Below, in pieces: positions 1 to 8,645 of a stretch of 64,000 nt of DNA (position 1 is its first letter; each line of letters starts with the position of its first letter). The notes under the pieces are model-generated. The model had not been told where the DNA came from, ran no database searches, and worked only from the letters and a program-made list of their open reading frames with translations. This DNA comes from Parasedimentitalea psychrophila (GTDB taxonomy: Bacteria > Pseudomonadota > Alphaproteobacteria > Rhodobacterales > Rhodobacteraceae), in assembly GCF_030285785.1 (NCBI RefSeq), contig NZ_CP127247.1, positions 4,611,501-4,675,500 of the forward strand, written 5' to 3'. A program made the position numbers and the translations under genes.

Positions 1-795
1 TGGGGCCGTGTCGGGAAACAGAACTGCCAGGACACCGGACCAGTGACCCGTAAGCGGATGGAGACGATGGAGAACGAAATCCTCGAAAGATCGCTTGCGT
101 TTATCGACAAAGCCCACGAGGCCGACATGCCATTTTTCATCTGGCACAATATGCTACGGATGCACTTGTGAACGCGGCTGTCGGACCAGTGAAAGGTGGA
201 CGGGATGCAGGAGACTGATTGGGTTGTTGGTGAACTGCTTAAAAAGCTCGATGAGCTCGAAACCGCGGACAATACAATTGTCGTGTTTTACTCCGACAAC
301 GGCGCAGAGAAATTGTCATGGCCCGACGGAGGAACCAGCCCGTTCCATGGAGAAAAGGGTGAAATCTGGGAAGGCGGATTTCGCGCCCCTGCTGTCGTAC
401 GGTGGCCAGGCGTCGTCGAGCCCGGACGAATAAGCCATGAGATCCTCTATTTCGATGACCGCGGCTTACTGAATGCAGTGCGAATTAACGACTGGAAAGT
501 CCATTTCGCGATTGGTGGCCGGTGATTTGGAGGGACGATGGCGGCTCCGCAGAACTTCCCTCGGGTGACCAATTTGCGCATGGACCCTTTCGAGAATACC
601 ATTGCCAATATGGATCATCGGCCGATGTATTTTCGCTGAGTTGCTGACAAGATGTGGATTTATCAGCCGATGCAGGTGTTCGTCGGGAAATTTTTGCAGA
701 GTTTCGTGGAATTTTCCCAACGGCAAAAGTCATCGAGCTATAATGTGGGCGCGATCATGGAGCGTATGCAAAACGCCACACCTGTCGGCAGATAG
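1..795 (+). pseudogene. Sulfatase (arylsulfatase family) pseudogene, 3' part
   Basis: One reading frame from the window edge keeps sulfatase signatures: MPFFIWHNM near 130, a long match from MDGMQETDWVV (196) through VVFYSDNGAE and GEKGEIWEGGFRAP (to about 410), then a C-terminal block with VTNLRMDPFE (about 565) and a tail ending at the TAG at 793. The frame is broken by four TGA codons at 169, 190, 523 and 637. The segment between the trimeric core and the C-terminal part is much shorter than in intact relatives near 165-195 and near 450, so there are also deletions. The formylglycine active-site Cys/Ser region would lie upstream of the window. Intact members hydrolyse sulfate esters, often on marine algal polysaccharides. 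This copy is surely dead; the family call is firm. Confidence 0.85.
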
Positions 796-1269
796 GCTGG
801 GCCGCTCTGATAGGAGCGCTGGGCGTTGCGGCTGTGCTGGCTATGGTGTGGTTGCGGGAGGACCGCCGCTTGGTTGGAAATCCGTCATTGGCACCAGTGT
901 GGGGCATCAATGTTGGATGCCTCTCGCTATATCTGCCTTGTCATCCCATTTTCTGAAGTGCGGTATTATCGCTCCCATCCATTGCCTGCCCTCGCCGCCA
1001 GTTCCTGAATGAAGACGTCAGCTGAAAAACCGGAAGGAAAGCGGCGGCGGGATCGCAAACGACTGAAACTTTTAGGATTGTTGTCCATGTTGATCAGTTT
1101 ACGCCTGTTCCATGAGGCCTGAACGGACGCGCGGGGAAATGCCCGATCTTGCAGCGTGAACAGTCGCCGAACGCCAAAACAATTGTCACAACGCGACGGA
1201 ACGCCAAACCTTGCCAGTAGGCCCTGTTACTTGGGGAAAATCGAGACAATGAAATTGTGATGGCTGGGA
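796..1269. other. No intact gene; decayed sequence
   Basis: No supported gene. In one frame around 800-950 there is a hydrophobic stretch (ALIGALGVAAVLAMVWL) that looks like a membrane-protein fragment, and a 37-codon ORF runs from ATG 1009 to 1122 without a clear ribosome binding site. Both are more likely debris than genes. The stretch also holds the first copy of the 27-bp direct repeat at 961. Confidence 0.5.
961..987 (+). repeat. 27-bp direct repeat, copy 1
   Basis: This segment begins CGGTATTATCGC and ends in CATCCATTGCC. It matches 1804-1830 with only a couple of mismatches. The second copy abuts the left end of the IS5-family remnant. Confidence 0.7.
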
Positions 1270-1799
1270 ATGCTGATGGCTAAATCTCAATACGATTTTA
1301 CCGCTCTTTTGATGAACAGCACCAAAGAGGCGAATGACGCAAGGCATGCCCTTCACAAGTTAGCGGAAAATGGGCTGTTAGATCTTGAAGACGCGGTAAT
1401 CGCGCATAAGCACATTGGCGAAGTTCGGCTTGACCAGATGGTAAACTGGGAAGTTCCGGGCGCCATCGGAGGTGCTTGGTTGGGTATGTTGGTCACCGCA
1501 ATTGTTTCGATTGCGACAGGTGGGGTGGGGACCGGCATACTATTGCAGGGACTGTTGGAGGCCTTGGTACGGGCCTTGCAGCAGGTCTTTTGACTGACGT
1601 GGGTATTCCAGATGCCAAAATGAAAGGTATAGTCAACGCAATCAAAGGAGATGGTGCTGTTTTATTTGTCTTAGCCAAGACTGAAGACTCGGAGAAAGTT
1701 CTAGAGCGCATGGCGAAATTTGATGGCGAAGTGATTAGCACCACTCTTTCTCCGGATACCGAACGGAAAATCAACGCTGCACTAAAATCAGGTAGTTGA
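1270..1799 (+). pseudogene. DUF1269 family membrane protein, frameshifted
   Basis: The N-terminal part (ATG 1270 or 1276) reads LAENGLLDLEDAVIAHK and then a glycine-rich hydrophobic segment in one frame. The C-terminal part, from about 1545 to 1799, continues in another frame with GLAAGLLTDVGIPDAKMK and ALFVL-like LFVLAKTEDSEKV. Together they make one protein of about 176 residues with the DUF1269 layout: N-terminal alpha/beta part, Gly/Ala-rich membrane hairpin, then the TDVGI motif and a C-terminal alpha/beta part. A single-base shift lies at about 1530-1545, inside the hydrophobic hairpin. The function of this family is unknown. The upstream spacer shows only weak promoter-like sequence. 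The gene is probably dead unless the shift is a sequencing error. Confidence 0.75.
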
Positions 1800-1803
1800 G
1801 ACC

Positions 1804-1830
1804 CGGTATTATCGCTGCCATCCATTGGCT
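1804..1830 (+). repeat. 27-bp direct repeat, copy 2
   Basis: Second copy of the segment at 961-987. Its last bases overlap the first bases of the IS5-family terminal inverted repeat at 1827. Confidence 0.7.
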
Positions 1831-2339
1831 TGTTGCACAAATCGGATGAAAGGATTCACCTTGTGAAACCAGCCTGATAGCTGGCGACCGGGTTTGTGGA
1901 ACGCCTGCTGGAACTGGCAGGCTTGGACTGGGTAGGCTTGGACTGGGCTGTACCGGGCTGGGCTGTACCGGACTGGGCCGTACCGGACTTCAGCACCTTG
2001 TGTCGACGACAGAAGCTGCTGTCGGTTGCCATTCCCTGCCGGGGTTCAGTGGGGCCATTACACCTTCTGATTGACAGCCCCGGCAGACGATTGGTGCATT
2101 CTCTGAGAGGGGTATTGATGAACAATCACAAGAGATACCAGCAATCGAGGGGACGCGCAGCCGCATCGAAAACGCGCCTCTCAGCGCGAGACTTCGACCG
2201 GCAGGTCGCCGAGATCCAAATCCGTGCTGCGATCCTCAACGGTTTCACCGCGCTTGGCATACCCAAAACAGGGGCCGTAGGATAAATCCGTCCGGGGAAA
2301 GGCGAAGCATGCCCATCACTCTATTTGTACAACAATGCC
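1827..2339 (+). mobile_element. IS5-family insertion sequence remnant, internally deleted
   Basis: The left end GGCTTGTTGCACAAAT (1827-1842) and the right end ATTTGTACAACAATGCC (2323-2339) are near-perfect inverted repeats. Between them one open frame (1896-2285) joins two separate parts of an IS5 transposase. The first is the region around DFSTLCRRQK and GPLHLLIDS (to about 2075). The second is the extreme C-terminus with ARDFDRQVAEIQIRAAILNG and FTALGIP. Most of the DDE catalytic core is missing, so the protein cannot transpose on its own; the intact ends could still be moved in trans by a related transposase. The 55-codon ORF with a good ribosome site at 2118-2285 is this C-terminal relic, not a separate gene. 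Confidence 0.85.
1920..1991 (+). repeat. In-frame 15-bp tandem repeat inside the IS5 relic
   Basis: Two units encoding GLDWV/GLDW (1920 and 1935) are followed by three 15-bp units beginning at 1947, 1962 and 1977 that encode AVPGW, AVPDW and AVPDF. Intact IS5 transposases carry this Trp-Ala-Val-Pro-Asp motif once before the FSTL motif, so this is a local expansion that preserves frame. Confidence 0.8.
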
Positions 2340-2466
2340 CTGTCAGGCGCAAATACGGCCCCGTCCCGGCGGCCTTGATATGCCCTTATGCAGCGACCTG
2401 ACCTTATGCAATAAATGGCCCCCACAGCCTGGCTCATATTCCGCCGTCAGCTCCCGCTTTGGCCCC

Positions 2467-3612
2467 TCACGCCTGGGTGTCCCTCAACAGCGAGAGCGCC
2501 GCCGCCGGAGACAGGGGGGCTGGGCGTGCGCAACTGGTTGTCATTTCAATCCACTGTCTTGTTTCCCCCGCCGCCAATATTGCCGTCATCACGTCCACCG
2601 CATGCAGGGCCAGATCAATATTGCACCGATGAAGGCGGTCTTCGGAAATCGCCTGGGCCATTTCTGCAAGTCCTGCCGCACGATAGTTGGCCTGAAGCCG
2701 CCCATCGTTGTCTTCTTCATTCGCCACCCCAAAAGGATGATCACTGGCGGCAAGCACGGCAAAGTCATCGCCTTTGGTGGCCAGGGTCACCTCGCCACCA
2801 AAAAAGTTCGGGTCCGGCAAGGAAATCGTGCCCTGAGTGCCATAAAGCTCCATGTTGGGATGAGCGCTGTTCCAGACATCCCAGCTTGCACCAAAGGTGA
2901 CGATGGCGCCGTTTTCAAATTCCAGCAATGCATGGATGTTGGTCGGGGTCTCCACCGGCACGGTTTCCCCGTCGCGCGGCCCATTGGAAATGGTGCGGGT
3001 TGGGAAACTGGTGCCGGTCATCGCCGTCACCGCCCGAACCGGCCCAATCAGTTGGATCAGATTGGTGATATAGTAGGGACCAAGGTCCAGAACGGGGCCA
3101 CCCCCCGGCTGGAAAAAGAAGTCAGGGTTGGGATGCCAGTGTTCCATCCCATGCGACATCACATGACAGCTGCCTCCAATCACCGTGCCGATCTTACCAC
3201 CATCAATGGCCGCCCGTGCCAGTTGGTGAGACCCGCCAAAGAAAGTATCCGGAGCCGAACCAATGCGCAGCCCCTTAGCCGTGGCCAGATCACGCAGCTC
3301 CTTGCCATCGTCGAGGTTCAGAACAAACGGTTTTTCAGAATAGGCGTGTTTTCCCGCCTGCAGAATTTTCCGGGTAATTTCGAAATGCGCCGCCGGGATG
3401 GTCAGGTTCACAATGATGTCGATGTCATCCGCCTGTAACAGCGCCTCCACCGTATCTGCGCGAACATTATACTCTTGCGCACGGGAAATGGCCGTATCCA
3501 TGTTGATATCCGCCACCGCCCGAACTTCGAGACCACAAAACTTGGGCGCAAAATTCAAATAGGTGGTCGAAATGTTGCCGCATCCGATGATGCCAACGCC
3601 AAGTATATGCAT
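2467..3612 (-). CDS. Gfo/Idh/MocA family NAD(P)-dependent oxidoreductase
   Basis: The 381-residue protein has an N-terminal Rossmann fold (GVGIIGCGNIS, residues 4-14), the EKPF motif typical of the family (about residue 95) with the conserved lysine, and a C-terminal alpha/beta domain with GPYYIT and a DLGPY-type motif (about 175-185). Relatives oxidise or reduce a hydroxyl of a sugar or cyclitol with NAD(P). It is the last gene of a minus-strand sugar operon, 11 bases after the isomerase-like gene. In this context it probably oxidises the imported sugar or its derivative, perhaps at C3 as in ThuB- or DgpA-like systems; that specificity is inference. Start ATG 3612 follows a usable purine-rich site. 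Confidence 0.85.
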   Translation of the reverse strand: MHILGVGIIGCGNISTTYLNFAPKFCGLEVRAVADINMDTAISRAQEYNVRADTVEALLQADDIDIIVNLTIPAAHFEITRKILQAGKHAYSEKPFVLNLDDGKELRDLATAKGLRIGSAPDTFFGGSHQLARAAIDGGKIGTVIGGSCHVMSHGMEHWHPNPDFFFQPGGGPVLDLGPYYITNLIQLIGPVRAVTAMTGTSFPTRTISNGPRDGETVPVETPTNIHALLEFENGAIVTFGASWDVWNSAHPNMELYGTQGTISLPDPNFFGGEVTLATKGDDFAVLAASDHPFGVANEEDNDGRLQANYRAAGLAEMAQAISEDRLHRCNIDLALHAVDVMTAILAAGETRQWIEMTTSCARPAPLSPAAALSLLRDTQA

Positions 3613-3623
3613 TTGTGGTGTCC

Positions 3624-4367
3624 TTAGAATGCTGTGACCGCGTTCAACGACCGTGTCGCGAACCGCAGATGGTCATTTGGATTGTCATGTTCAATGACAT
3701 AGCGATCGACGCCCGCCGCCTGCAGCGCCGCGTGAATGGGCGCCCAACCGACAACACCGTGGCCGACATCAGACCAGCCATCCTCATCCAGGCCTGCGCC
3801 CTGAGCGGCGACATCCTTGATATGCGCCACCTTGATCTGGCTGCCATATTTTTGGATCATGGCCACCGGATCCTGCCCGGCCCGGATCACCCAGCCAATA
3901 TCCAGCTCCAGCTTCAGATCCGGTGACGCCTGCGCGATCACATCCAGAGCCGTTACCCCTGCCCCAAGATCCACCAGCTCAAAATCATGATTGTGCCAGC
4001 CAAAGACCAGCCCGGCATCCTGAATGGGTTTGCCTGCCTCGACCAGAGAGGTGGCAAAGGCCTGCCATCCAGCCAGATCTTTGGGGCGCTCCTCGGCAAC
4101 AATAAAGGGCGCAAAAACGGCCTCCATCCCAAACCGGTTGGCAAGGTCAATGACGCGCTGCGGGTCCGCTTCGATTTCGGCCAGACCAAAATGGCCCGTG
4201 GTCATCCGCAAGCCATTTTGCTGCAGAGCGGCCTGCAGACCGTCTGGGTCGCCGTAGAGCCCGCCGTAACCCTCCACTTCGGAGAAACCAGCGGCGGACA
4301 GCATGGTGAGCGTTTCAGCCAAGGCCCAGTTTCTGGAGCCATACATTTGATAGGAGATCGCGGGCAT
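3624..4367 (-). CDS. Sugar phosphate isomerase/epimerase (AP endonuclease-2-like TIM barrel)
   Basis: This 247-residue protein has the family's TIM-barrel landmarks: GYGGLYG near residue 33, the metal-binding HNHDFEL motif at about 126, LDIGWV at about 156 and the late IEHDNP motif near residue 226. His and Glu/Asp at these points bind a divalent metal in the fold. It follows the ABC ATPase gene and precedes the Gfo/Idh/MocA dehydrogenase. Pairs of this kind act on sugars or keto-sugars, as isomerase, epimerase or, with 3-keto intermediates, as lyases. The substrate cannot be fixed from sequence. The family name is secure, the exact reaction is not. Confidence 0.82.
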   Translation of the reverse strand: MPAISYQMYGSRNWALAETLTMLSAAGFSEVEGYGGLYGDPDGLQAALQQNGLRMTTGHFGLAEIEADPQRVIDLANRFGMEAVFAPFIVAEERPKDLAGWQAFATSLVEAGKPIQDAGLVFGWHNHDFELVDLGAGVTALDVIAQASPDLKLELDIGWVIRAGQDPVAMIQKYGSQIKVAHIKDVAAQGAGLDEDGWSDVGHGVVGWAPIHAALQAAGVDRYVIEHDNPNDHLRFATRSLNAVTAF

Positions 4368-4394
4368 AATGCCACCTTTCGTGATTTGAAATGG

Positions 4395-5483
4395 TCACAG
4401 ACGCATTTCTGATTTTTTGTCGAACAGCGAAGCACGCCGGGTGTCAATTCCAATGGGAAGATCATCGCCGCTGCGCACCTTGGAATGTCCGTCCATTCGG
4501 ATTCTGATTTGATCGCCGCCAAGGTCGGCATAGACTAGGGTGTCGGACCCCATAGGCTCCACCAGATTGACCTTGACGTTTGTCTGAACCGACGCGCGGC
4601 CTACCAATTCGCCGGTGACCACATGCTCGGGGCGAATACCGATGGTGGTTTCACCGTTTGAGGCCCCGCCGTTCAGGAATGTGTAGTCCTTCATTGGCAA
4701 TTTCAAAGCCCCGGCCGAAAACTCGGCATTTTCCAGATTGCCCTCAAGAAAGTTCATTGACGGGCTGCCAATGAAATCCGCGACATAGCGGTTCTGCGGC
4801 CGGTTATAGATCTCGTCCGGGGTGCCCAGCTGCATGATCCTGCCGCCTTTCATGATGGCAATCCGGTCCGCCAGTGTCATCGCCTCGACCTGATCATGGG
4901 TCACATAGATCATTGTGTTTTTCAGCTGCTGGTGCAGCCGCTTCAACTCGACCCGCAGATCCGCCCGCAACTTGGCGTCCAGGTTCGACAGCGGCTCGTC
5001 AAACAGAAAGACATCCACATCGCGCACCAGCGCCCGACCGATCGCCACCCGTTGACGCTGCCCCCCCGACAGCGCGCCGGGCTTGCGCTTCAATAGCGGT
5101 TCGATCTGCAGCACCTCAGCCGCCCGCGCAACCCGGTGTTTGATTTCAGCCCTGGGCACGCGCGCATTCTTGAGACCAAACGACAGGTTTCCCTCGACCG
5201 TCATCTGCGGGTACAGCGCGTAAGACTGAAACACCATGCCGATGCCCCGCTCGGAGGGCTCTTTCCAGGTGACGTTTTCGCCGTTGATAAAGATCTGCCC
5301 GTCGGTGATATCAAGCAGCCCGGCGATACAGTTCAGCAGCGTCGACTTACCGCAACCGGAGGAGCCGAGAAGCACCAGGAACTCGCCTTCTCCGATGTCG
5401 AGGTTCAGTCCCTGCAGGACTTTGACTTCGCCAAAATGCAGGTCGAGATCGCGGATCTGAACGGATAAGTTGGTGGCATTCAT
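4395..5483 (-). CDS. Carbohydrate ABC transporter ATP-binding protein (MalK/UgpC type)
   Basis: The 362-residue ATPase has Walker A GSSGCGKST (about residue 41), Q-loop FQSYALYPQMT, signature LSGGQRQRVAIGRAL, Walker B VFLFDEPLSNLD and the H-loop THDQVEAMTLADRI. The C-terminal TOBE/MalK-like regulatory domain follows (about 240-360, with IGIRPEHV). It energises uptake of a sugar across the inner membrane with the two permeases encoded just upstream. The gap to the permease gene is only four bases, so the genes are one transcript. CUT1-family importers use two copies of such a subunit. Confidence 0.93.
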   Translation of the reverse strand: MNATNLSVQIRDLDLHFGEVKVLQGLNLDIGEGEFLVLLGSSGCGKSTLLNCIAGLLDITDGQIFINGENVTWKEPSERGIGMVFQSYALYPQMTVEGNLSFGLKNARVPRAEIKHRVARAAEVLQIEPLLKRKPGALSGGQRQRVAIGRALVRDVDVFLFDEPLSNLDAKLRADLRVELKRLHQQLKNTMIYVTHDQVEAMTLADRIAIMKGGRIMQLGTPDEIYNRPQNRYVADFIGSPSMNFLEGNLENAEFSAGALKLPMKDYTFLNGGASNGETTIGIRPEHVVTGELVGRASVQTNVKVNLVEPMGSDTLVYADLGGDQIRIRMDGHSKVRSGDDLPIGIDTRRASLFDKKSEMRL

Positions 5484-5487
5484 GGGG

Positions 5488-6408
5488 TTAGCCTTTCACC
5501 GCGCCGGCAGCGATGCCACGCACAAATAGTTTTCCGGAAACGAAGTAGATCACCAGCGGCACCAGACTGGTCAGCAGGGTCGCTGCCATGTTGACATTGT
5601 ATTCCTTGACCCCCTGCACCGAGTTGACGATGTTGTTAAGCTGAACGGTCATCGGGTATGTCGATGGTTTGGTATAGATCACGCCAAACAGGAAATCGTT
5701 CCAGATTCCCGTCACCTGCAAGATCATAGCCACCACGAAGATCGGCACCGACATCGGCAGCATGATCCGAAAGTAGATGCCCCAGAACCCGGCTCCGTCA
5801 ACCCGGGCCGCCTTGAACAATTCCTCGGGCATTGAGGTGAAATAGTTGCGGAACAACAGGGTCAGGATCGGCATGCCAAACACCGAATGGACCAGAACCA
5901 ACCCCCATACTGACCCCATCAGCCCGATTTCGCGCAGCAGGATCACAATTGGGTACAGCATGGTCTGATAGGGAATGAACGCGCCGATGATCAGAATGGT
6001 AAAGAACACCTCGGAGCCCTTGAAGCGCCAGTTGGCCAGCGCATAGCCATTGATGCTGGCGATGGTGATGGACAGGGCAACCGATGGGATCAGGATCCGC
6101 ACCGAATTGCCAAAGCCACGACTTAGACCGTCGCAGTTGATCCCGGTACAGGCCTCGGACCAGGCCTTGACCCAGGGCTGAAAGGTGATGTCCACCGGCG
6201 GGCTAAAGATATTGCCCATGCGGATCTCGGGCATGCCTTTCAGCGAGGTCACAACCATCACGTAGAGCGGCAGCAGATAGTAGACCGAGATCAACATCAA
6301 TGTGCCGTACAGAAAGATGTTTCTGCGCGACAGACGGTTTTTGGGTTTGGCCCCACGTGGTCCCGCCATGGCGGCAGTGCCACCCGACAAGGGCGATGTA
6401 TCAGTCAC
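5488..6408 (-). CDS. Carbohydrate ABC transporter permease (MalG-like)
   Basis: An inner-membrane permease of about 306 residues with six predicted membrane spans. The first span lies around the ISVYYLLPLYVMV segment. The EAA loop that contacts the ATPase reads EELFKAARVDGAGFWGIYF. The chosen start is GTG 6408, because GGGGGAAAG lies just upstream and the start overlaps the end of the other permease by eight bases, a coupled arrangement; a TTG at 6429 is possible. The protein ends GAVKG, typical of MalG-type subunits. It forms the transmembrane channel with the preceding permease. Confidence 0.9.
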   Translation of the reverse strand: MTDTSPLSGGTAAMAGPRGAKPKNRLSRRNIFLYGTLMLISVYYLLPLYVMVVTSLKGMPEIRMGNIFSPPVDITFQPWVKAWSEACTGINCDGLSRGFGNSVRILIPSVALSITIASINGYALANWRFKGSEVFFTILIIGAFIPYQTMLYPIVILLREIGLMGSVWGLVLVHSVFGMPILTLLFRNYFTSMPEELFKAARVDGAGFWGIYFRIMLPMSVPIFVVAMILQVTGIWNDFLFGVIYTKPSTYPMTVQLNNIVNSVQGVKEYNVNMAATLLTSLVPLVIYFVSGKLFVRGIAAGAVKG

Positions 6409-7294
6409 GTTTCTTTCCCCCAAATTCAAGATAGGCCCAGGGCACTAGAATGATGATGACCGAGACCATCATCATGGTTGAGGCCGCAAATCCCTGGCCC
6501 AGGTTCTGGGCCTTGAACATATAGTCGATGACGTATTTTGCCGGCACTTCCGAGGAAATCCCCGGGCCGCCATTTGTCTGCGCAACAACCAGATCATAAA
6601 GCTTGATGATCCCACTGGAGATGATGACAAGCGCGGTGACAAACACCGGTCGCATCATCGGGACAATGACCTGAATATAGGTTTTAACCAGTCCGATCCC
6701 ATCGACGCGGGTGGCTTTCCAAATGTCCTCGTCTATACCGCGCAGCCCGGCCAGCATGATCACCATGACCAGCCCGGTTCCCTGCCACATGCCGGCAATC
6801 AGCACGCCGTAGATGACGATATCCGGGGTGTTCATCGGGTCAAAACTAAAGCTCTCCCAGCCCCATCCGCGCACCACCGCCTGAACCCCGAAATCCGGGT
6901 TGAGAATCCATTGCCAGGCCAGGCCGGTGACAACAAAAGACAAGGCAAACGGGTACAGGATAATGGTCCGAAAGGTATTCTCGAATCTGATCTTGCGGTC
7001 CAGCAACGCGGCTAGGGTAAACCCCAGAACCATGGTCAGGATCAGCGAACAGATGCCGTAGATCGCCAGGTTCTCAATAGAGATCATCCAGCGATGCGAC
7101 GACCATAACCGCTCGTATTGATCGAAGCCCACGAACTTGACTTTGGGCAGCAGCCGAGAGCCGGTGAAGGAATAGAAGACGGTCCAGGCCGTCCCCCCGA
7201 AAAAGACAACCATTGCTGTCAGTATCATCGGAATTGAGGCAATCTTGGCGCTTTTATTCCGAAACAGACCATTGGGCCGTTTGGCTGAATCCAT
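6401..7294 (-). CDS. Carbohydrate ABC transporter permease (MalF-like)
   Basis: An inner-membrane permease of about 297 residues, with a first span at the IPMILTAMVVFFGGTAW region and the EAA loop EDIWKATRVDGIGLVKTYI. The start ATG 7294 is chosen because a GGAGAA site precedes it and because an earlier start at 7390 would overlap the binding-protein gene. About 67 bases separate it from that gene. It partners the second permease and the MalK-type ATPase in a CUT1 importer. Confidence 0.9.
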   Translation of the reverse strand: MDSAKRPNGLFRNKSAKIASIPMILTAMVVFFGGTAWTVFYSFTGSRLLPKVKFVGFDQYERLWSSHRWMISIENLAIYGICSLILTMVLGFTLAALLDRKIRFENTFRTIILYPFALSFVVTGLAWQWILNPDFGVQAVVRGWGWESFSFDPMNTPDIVIYGVLIAGMWQGTGLVMVIMLAGLRGIDEDIWKATRVDGIGLVKTYIQVIVPMMRPVFVTALVIISSGIIKLYDLVVAQTNGGPGISSEVPAKYVIDYMFKAQNLGQGFAASTMMMVSVIIILVPWAYLEFGGKKRD

Positions 7295-7361
7295 GAGCGT
7301 TTCTCCGCAGATCAGGTGGAGCCCGACACCATCGGGCTCCTTCTTCGTTGCTGTGATGGTA

Positions 7362-8591
7362 TCAATCGGCGGTTGCGATGATATCCACATAGCGTGCCTG
7401 CGCGTCTGTGGCGCTCAGGTCCGAGGCCCAGAATTCGGCCATCAGATCCTCGATCTGGGTGGTCGAGTCTGCCGAAAGTGACATGTCATCTGACGGAAGT
7501 ACGCCGCCGGAGGCCAGAATTTCGAGCCCCTTTTGCATGCAGCTGTTGGCCGAGGACATGTCGATGTCACCGCGAACGGGCAGTGAGCCTTTGGCCAGGT
7601 TGAACGCGACCTGAACCTCAGGCGAAATCAACAGGGCTGCCAGCTCCAGCTGCGCGGCATGGACCTCGGGGTCATCAATTTTCGGGAAATAGAAGGCATC
7701 GCCACCGGTATCCAGAACCTGATTAATTCCAAGACCCGGCAGGCAGGTATAGTCCTGATCGGCAACCTGCCCGGCCACCTGGAACTCACCCTGGGCCCAG
7801 TCGCCCATGATCTGACCACCTGCCTTGCCGGTGATCACCATGTTGGTGGCAAGGTTCCAGTCCTGAACATTACTGTCACGCGCCAATTCCCGCGCATTGG
7901 CGACCGCTTCGAAGACAGACTTGTAGGACGCTCCGGCGGCGACCTCAGCGTTCTTGTTGACAGTAACCTCGCGCCAGTCATCAACTCCGGCGATGGCTAT
8001 GGTCAGCGTTCCAAATGCAATATTCTGCTGCCATCCCTGTTGGCCCATGGCCAATGGCACCAAGCCAGCCTTTTGCAAAGCGGGGGCAGCCGCAACAAAC
8101 TGATGCCAATCCTCGGGCACCTCGACCCCTGCGGTGTCAAAGGCATCATGGCTAAGCCAGAGCCACTGCGCCGAATGGATGTTCACAGGAACGCAGTAAA
8201 TGCGGCCGTCCAGCGTGCAGGAGTCCAACAGTGACGATGGGTTCACCAGGTCTTTCCAGCCGCCCGCCTCAGCAATCTCGGTCAGGTCAGTCATCAACCC
8301 GGCCTCAATCAACTCTTCGGATTGGCGCCCGTGGTTTAGCTGTGTCGCCGCCATCGGGTCGCCGCCCAGAATTCGGCTGATGATAATCGGGCGGGCAGTG
8401 CCACCTGACCCGGCAATAGCGCCGTCGACCCAAGTGTGATCGGTCTTGCCGGTAAAGGCCTTTGCCAGCTCGGACACTGCGGCGGCTTCGCCACCAGATG
8501 TCCACCAATGGGTCACTTCCAATTCAACAGCTCCGACACTGGTGCCAAAAATAATGGCCGCCGCAGACAGCAGTTTTGTTTTAAGTTTCAC
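7362..8591 (-). CDS. Carbohydrate ABC transporter substrate-binding protein
   Basis: The 409-residue periplasmic protein begins with a Sec signal peptide (MKLKTKLLSAAAIIFGTS, cleavage near VGA-VELEV). The mature start VTHWWTSGGEAAAVSEL is typical of family-1 sugar binders related to glucose/mannose and oligosaccharide receptors. WQQN and NTGGDA-like aromatic and acidic residues fit a sugar pocket. The start is GTG 8591, preceded by GGGAGGAGAG. It is the first gene of the operon and directly downstream of the palindromic operator. Substrate is unknown; a glucoside or a related hexoside is most likely. Confidence 0.9.
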   Translation of the reverse strand: MKLKTKLLSAAAIIFGTSVGAVELEVTHWWTSGGEAAAVSELAKAFTGKTDHTWVDGAIAGSGGTARPIIISRILGGDPMAATQLNHGRQSEELIEAGLMTDLTEIAEAGGWKDLVNPSSLLDSCTLDGRIYCVPVNIHSAQWLWLSHDAFDTAGVEVPEDWHQFVAAAPALQKAGLVPLAMGQQGWQQNIAFGTLTIAIAGVDDWREVTVNKNAEVAAGASYKSVFEAVANARELARDSNVQDWNLATNMVITGKAGGQIMGDWAQGEFQVAGQVADQDYTCLPGLGINQVLDTGGDAFYFPKIDDPEVHAAQLELAALLISPEVQVAFNLAKGSLPVRGDIDMSSANSCMQKGLEILASGGVLPSDDMSLSADSTTQIEDLMAEFWASDLSATDAQARYVDIIATAD

Positions 8592-8608
8592 AATTCTCTC
8601 CTCCCAGA

Positions 8609-8645
8609 TCTAAATCGTTATCGGTAACGCCTATATCGATTTAGA
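8609..8645. promoter_or_regulatory. Nested palindromic operator of the sugar operon
   Basis: A LacI-type near-palindrome GTTATCGGTAAC (8617-8628, central CG) sits inside a perfect 9-bp inverted repeat TCTAAATCG (8609-8617) / CGATTTAGA (8637-8645). The site lies 18-54 bases upstream of the binding-protein start and in the gap shared with the divergent lacI-type gene, so it is the likely target of that regulator. Confidence 0.7.

Noticed and set aside
1-795. UGA recoding (Trp or selenocysteine) in the sulfatase frame
   Set aside because: TGA is a normal stop for many intact genes here (for example rpsU and the ATGA overlaps), no SECIS-like element is evident, and the frame also has deletions.
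2118-2285. Separate 55-residue gene with a good ribosome site
   Set aside because: Its sequence is the C-terminal end of an IS5-type transposase, within the paired ends of the element.
2335-3438. 367-codon plus-strand ORF
   Set aside because: It lies opposite the Gfo/Idh/MocA gene, whose motifs are all on the minus strand; its own product has no family features.
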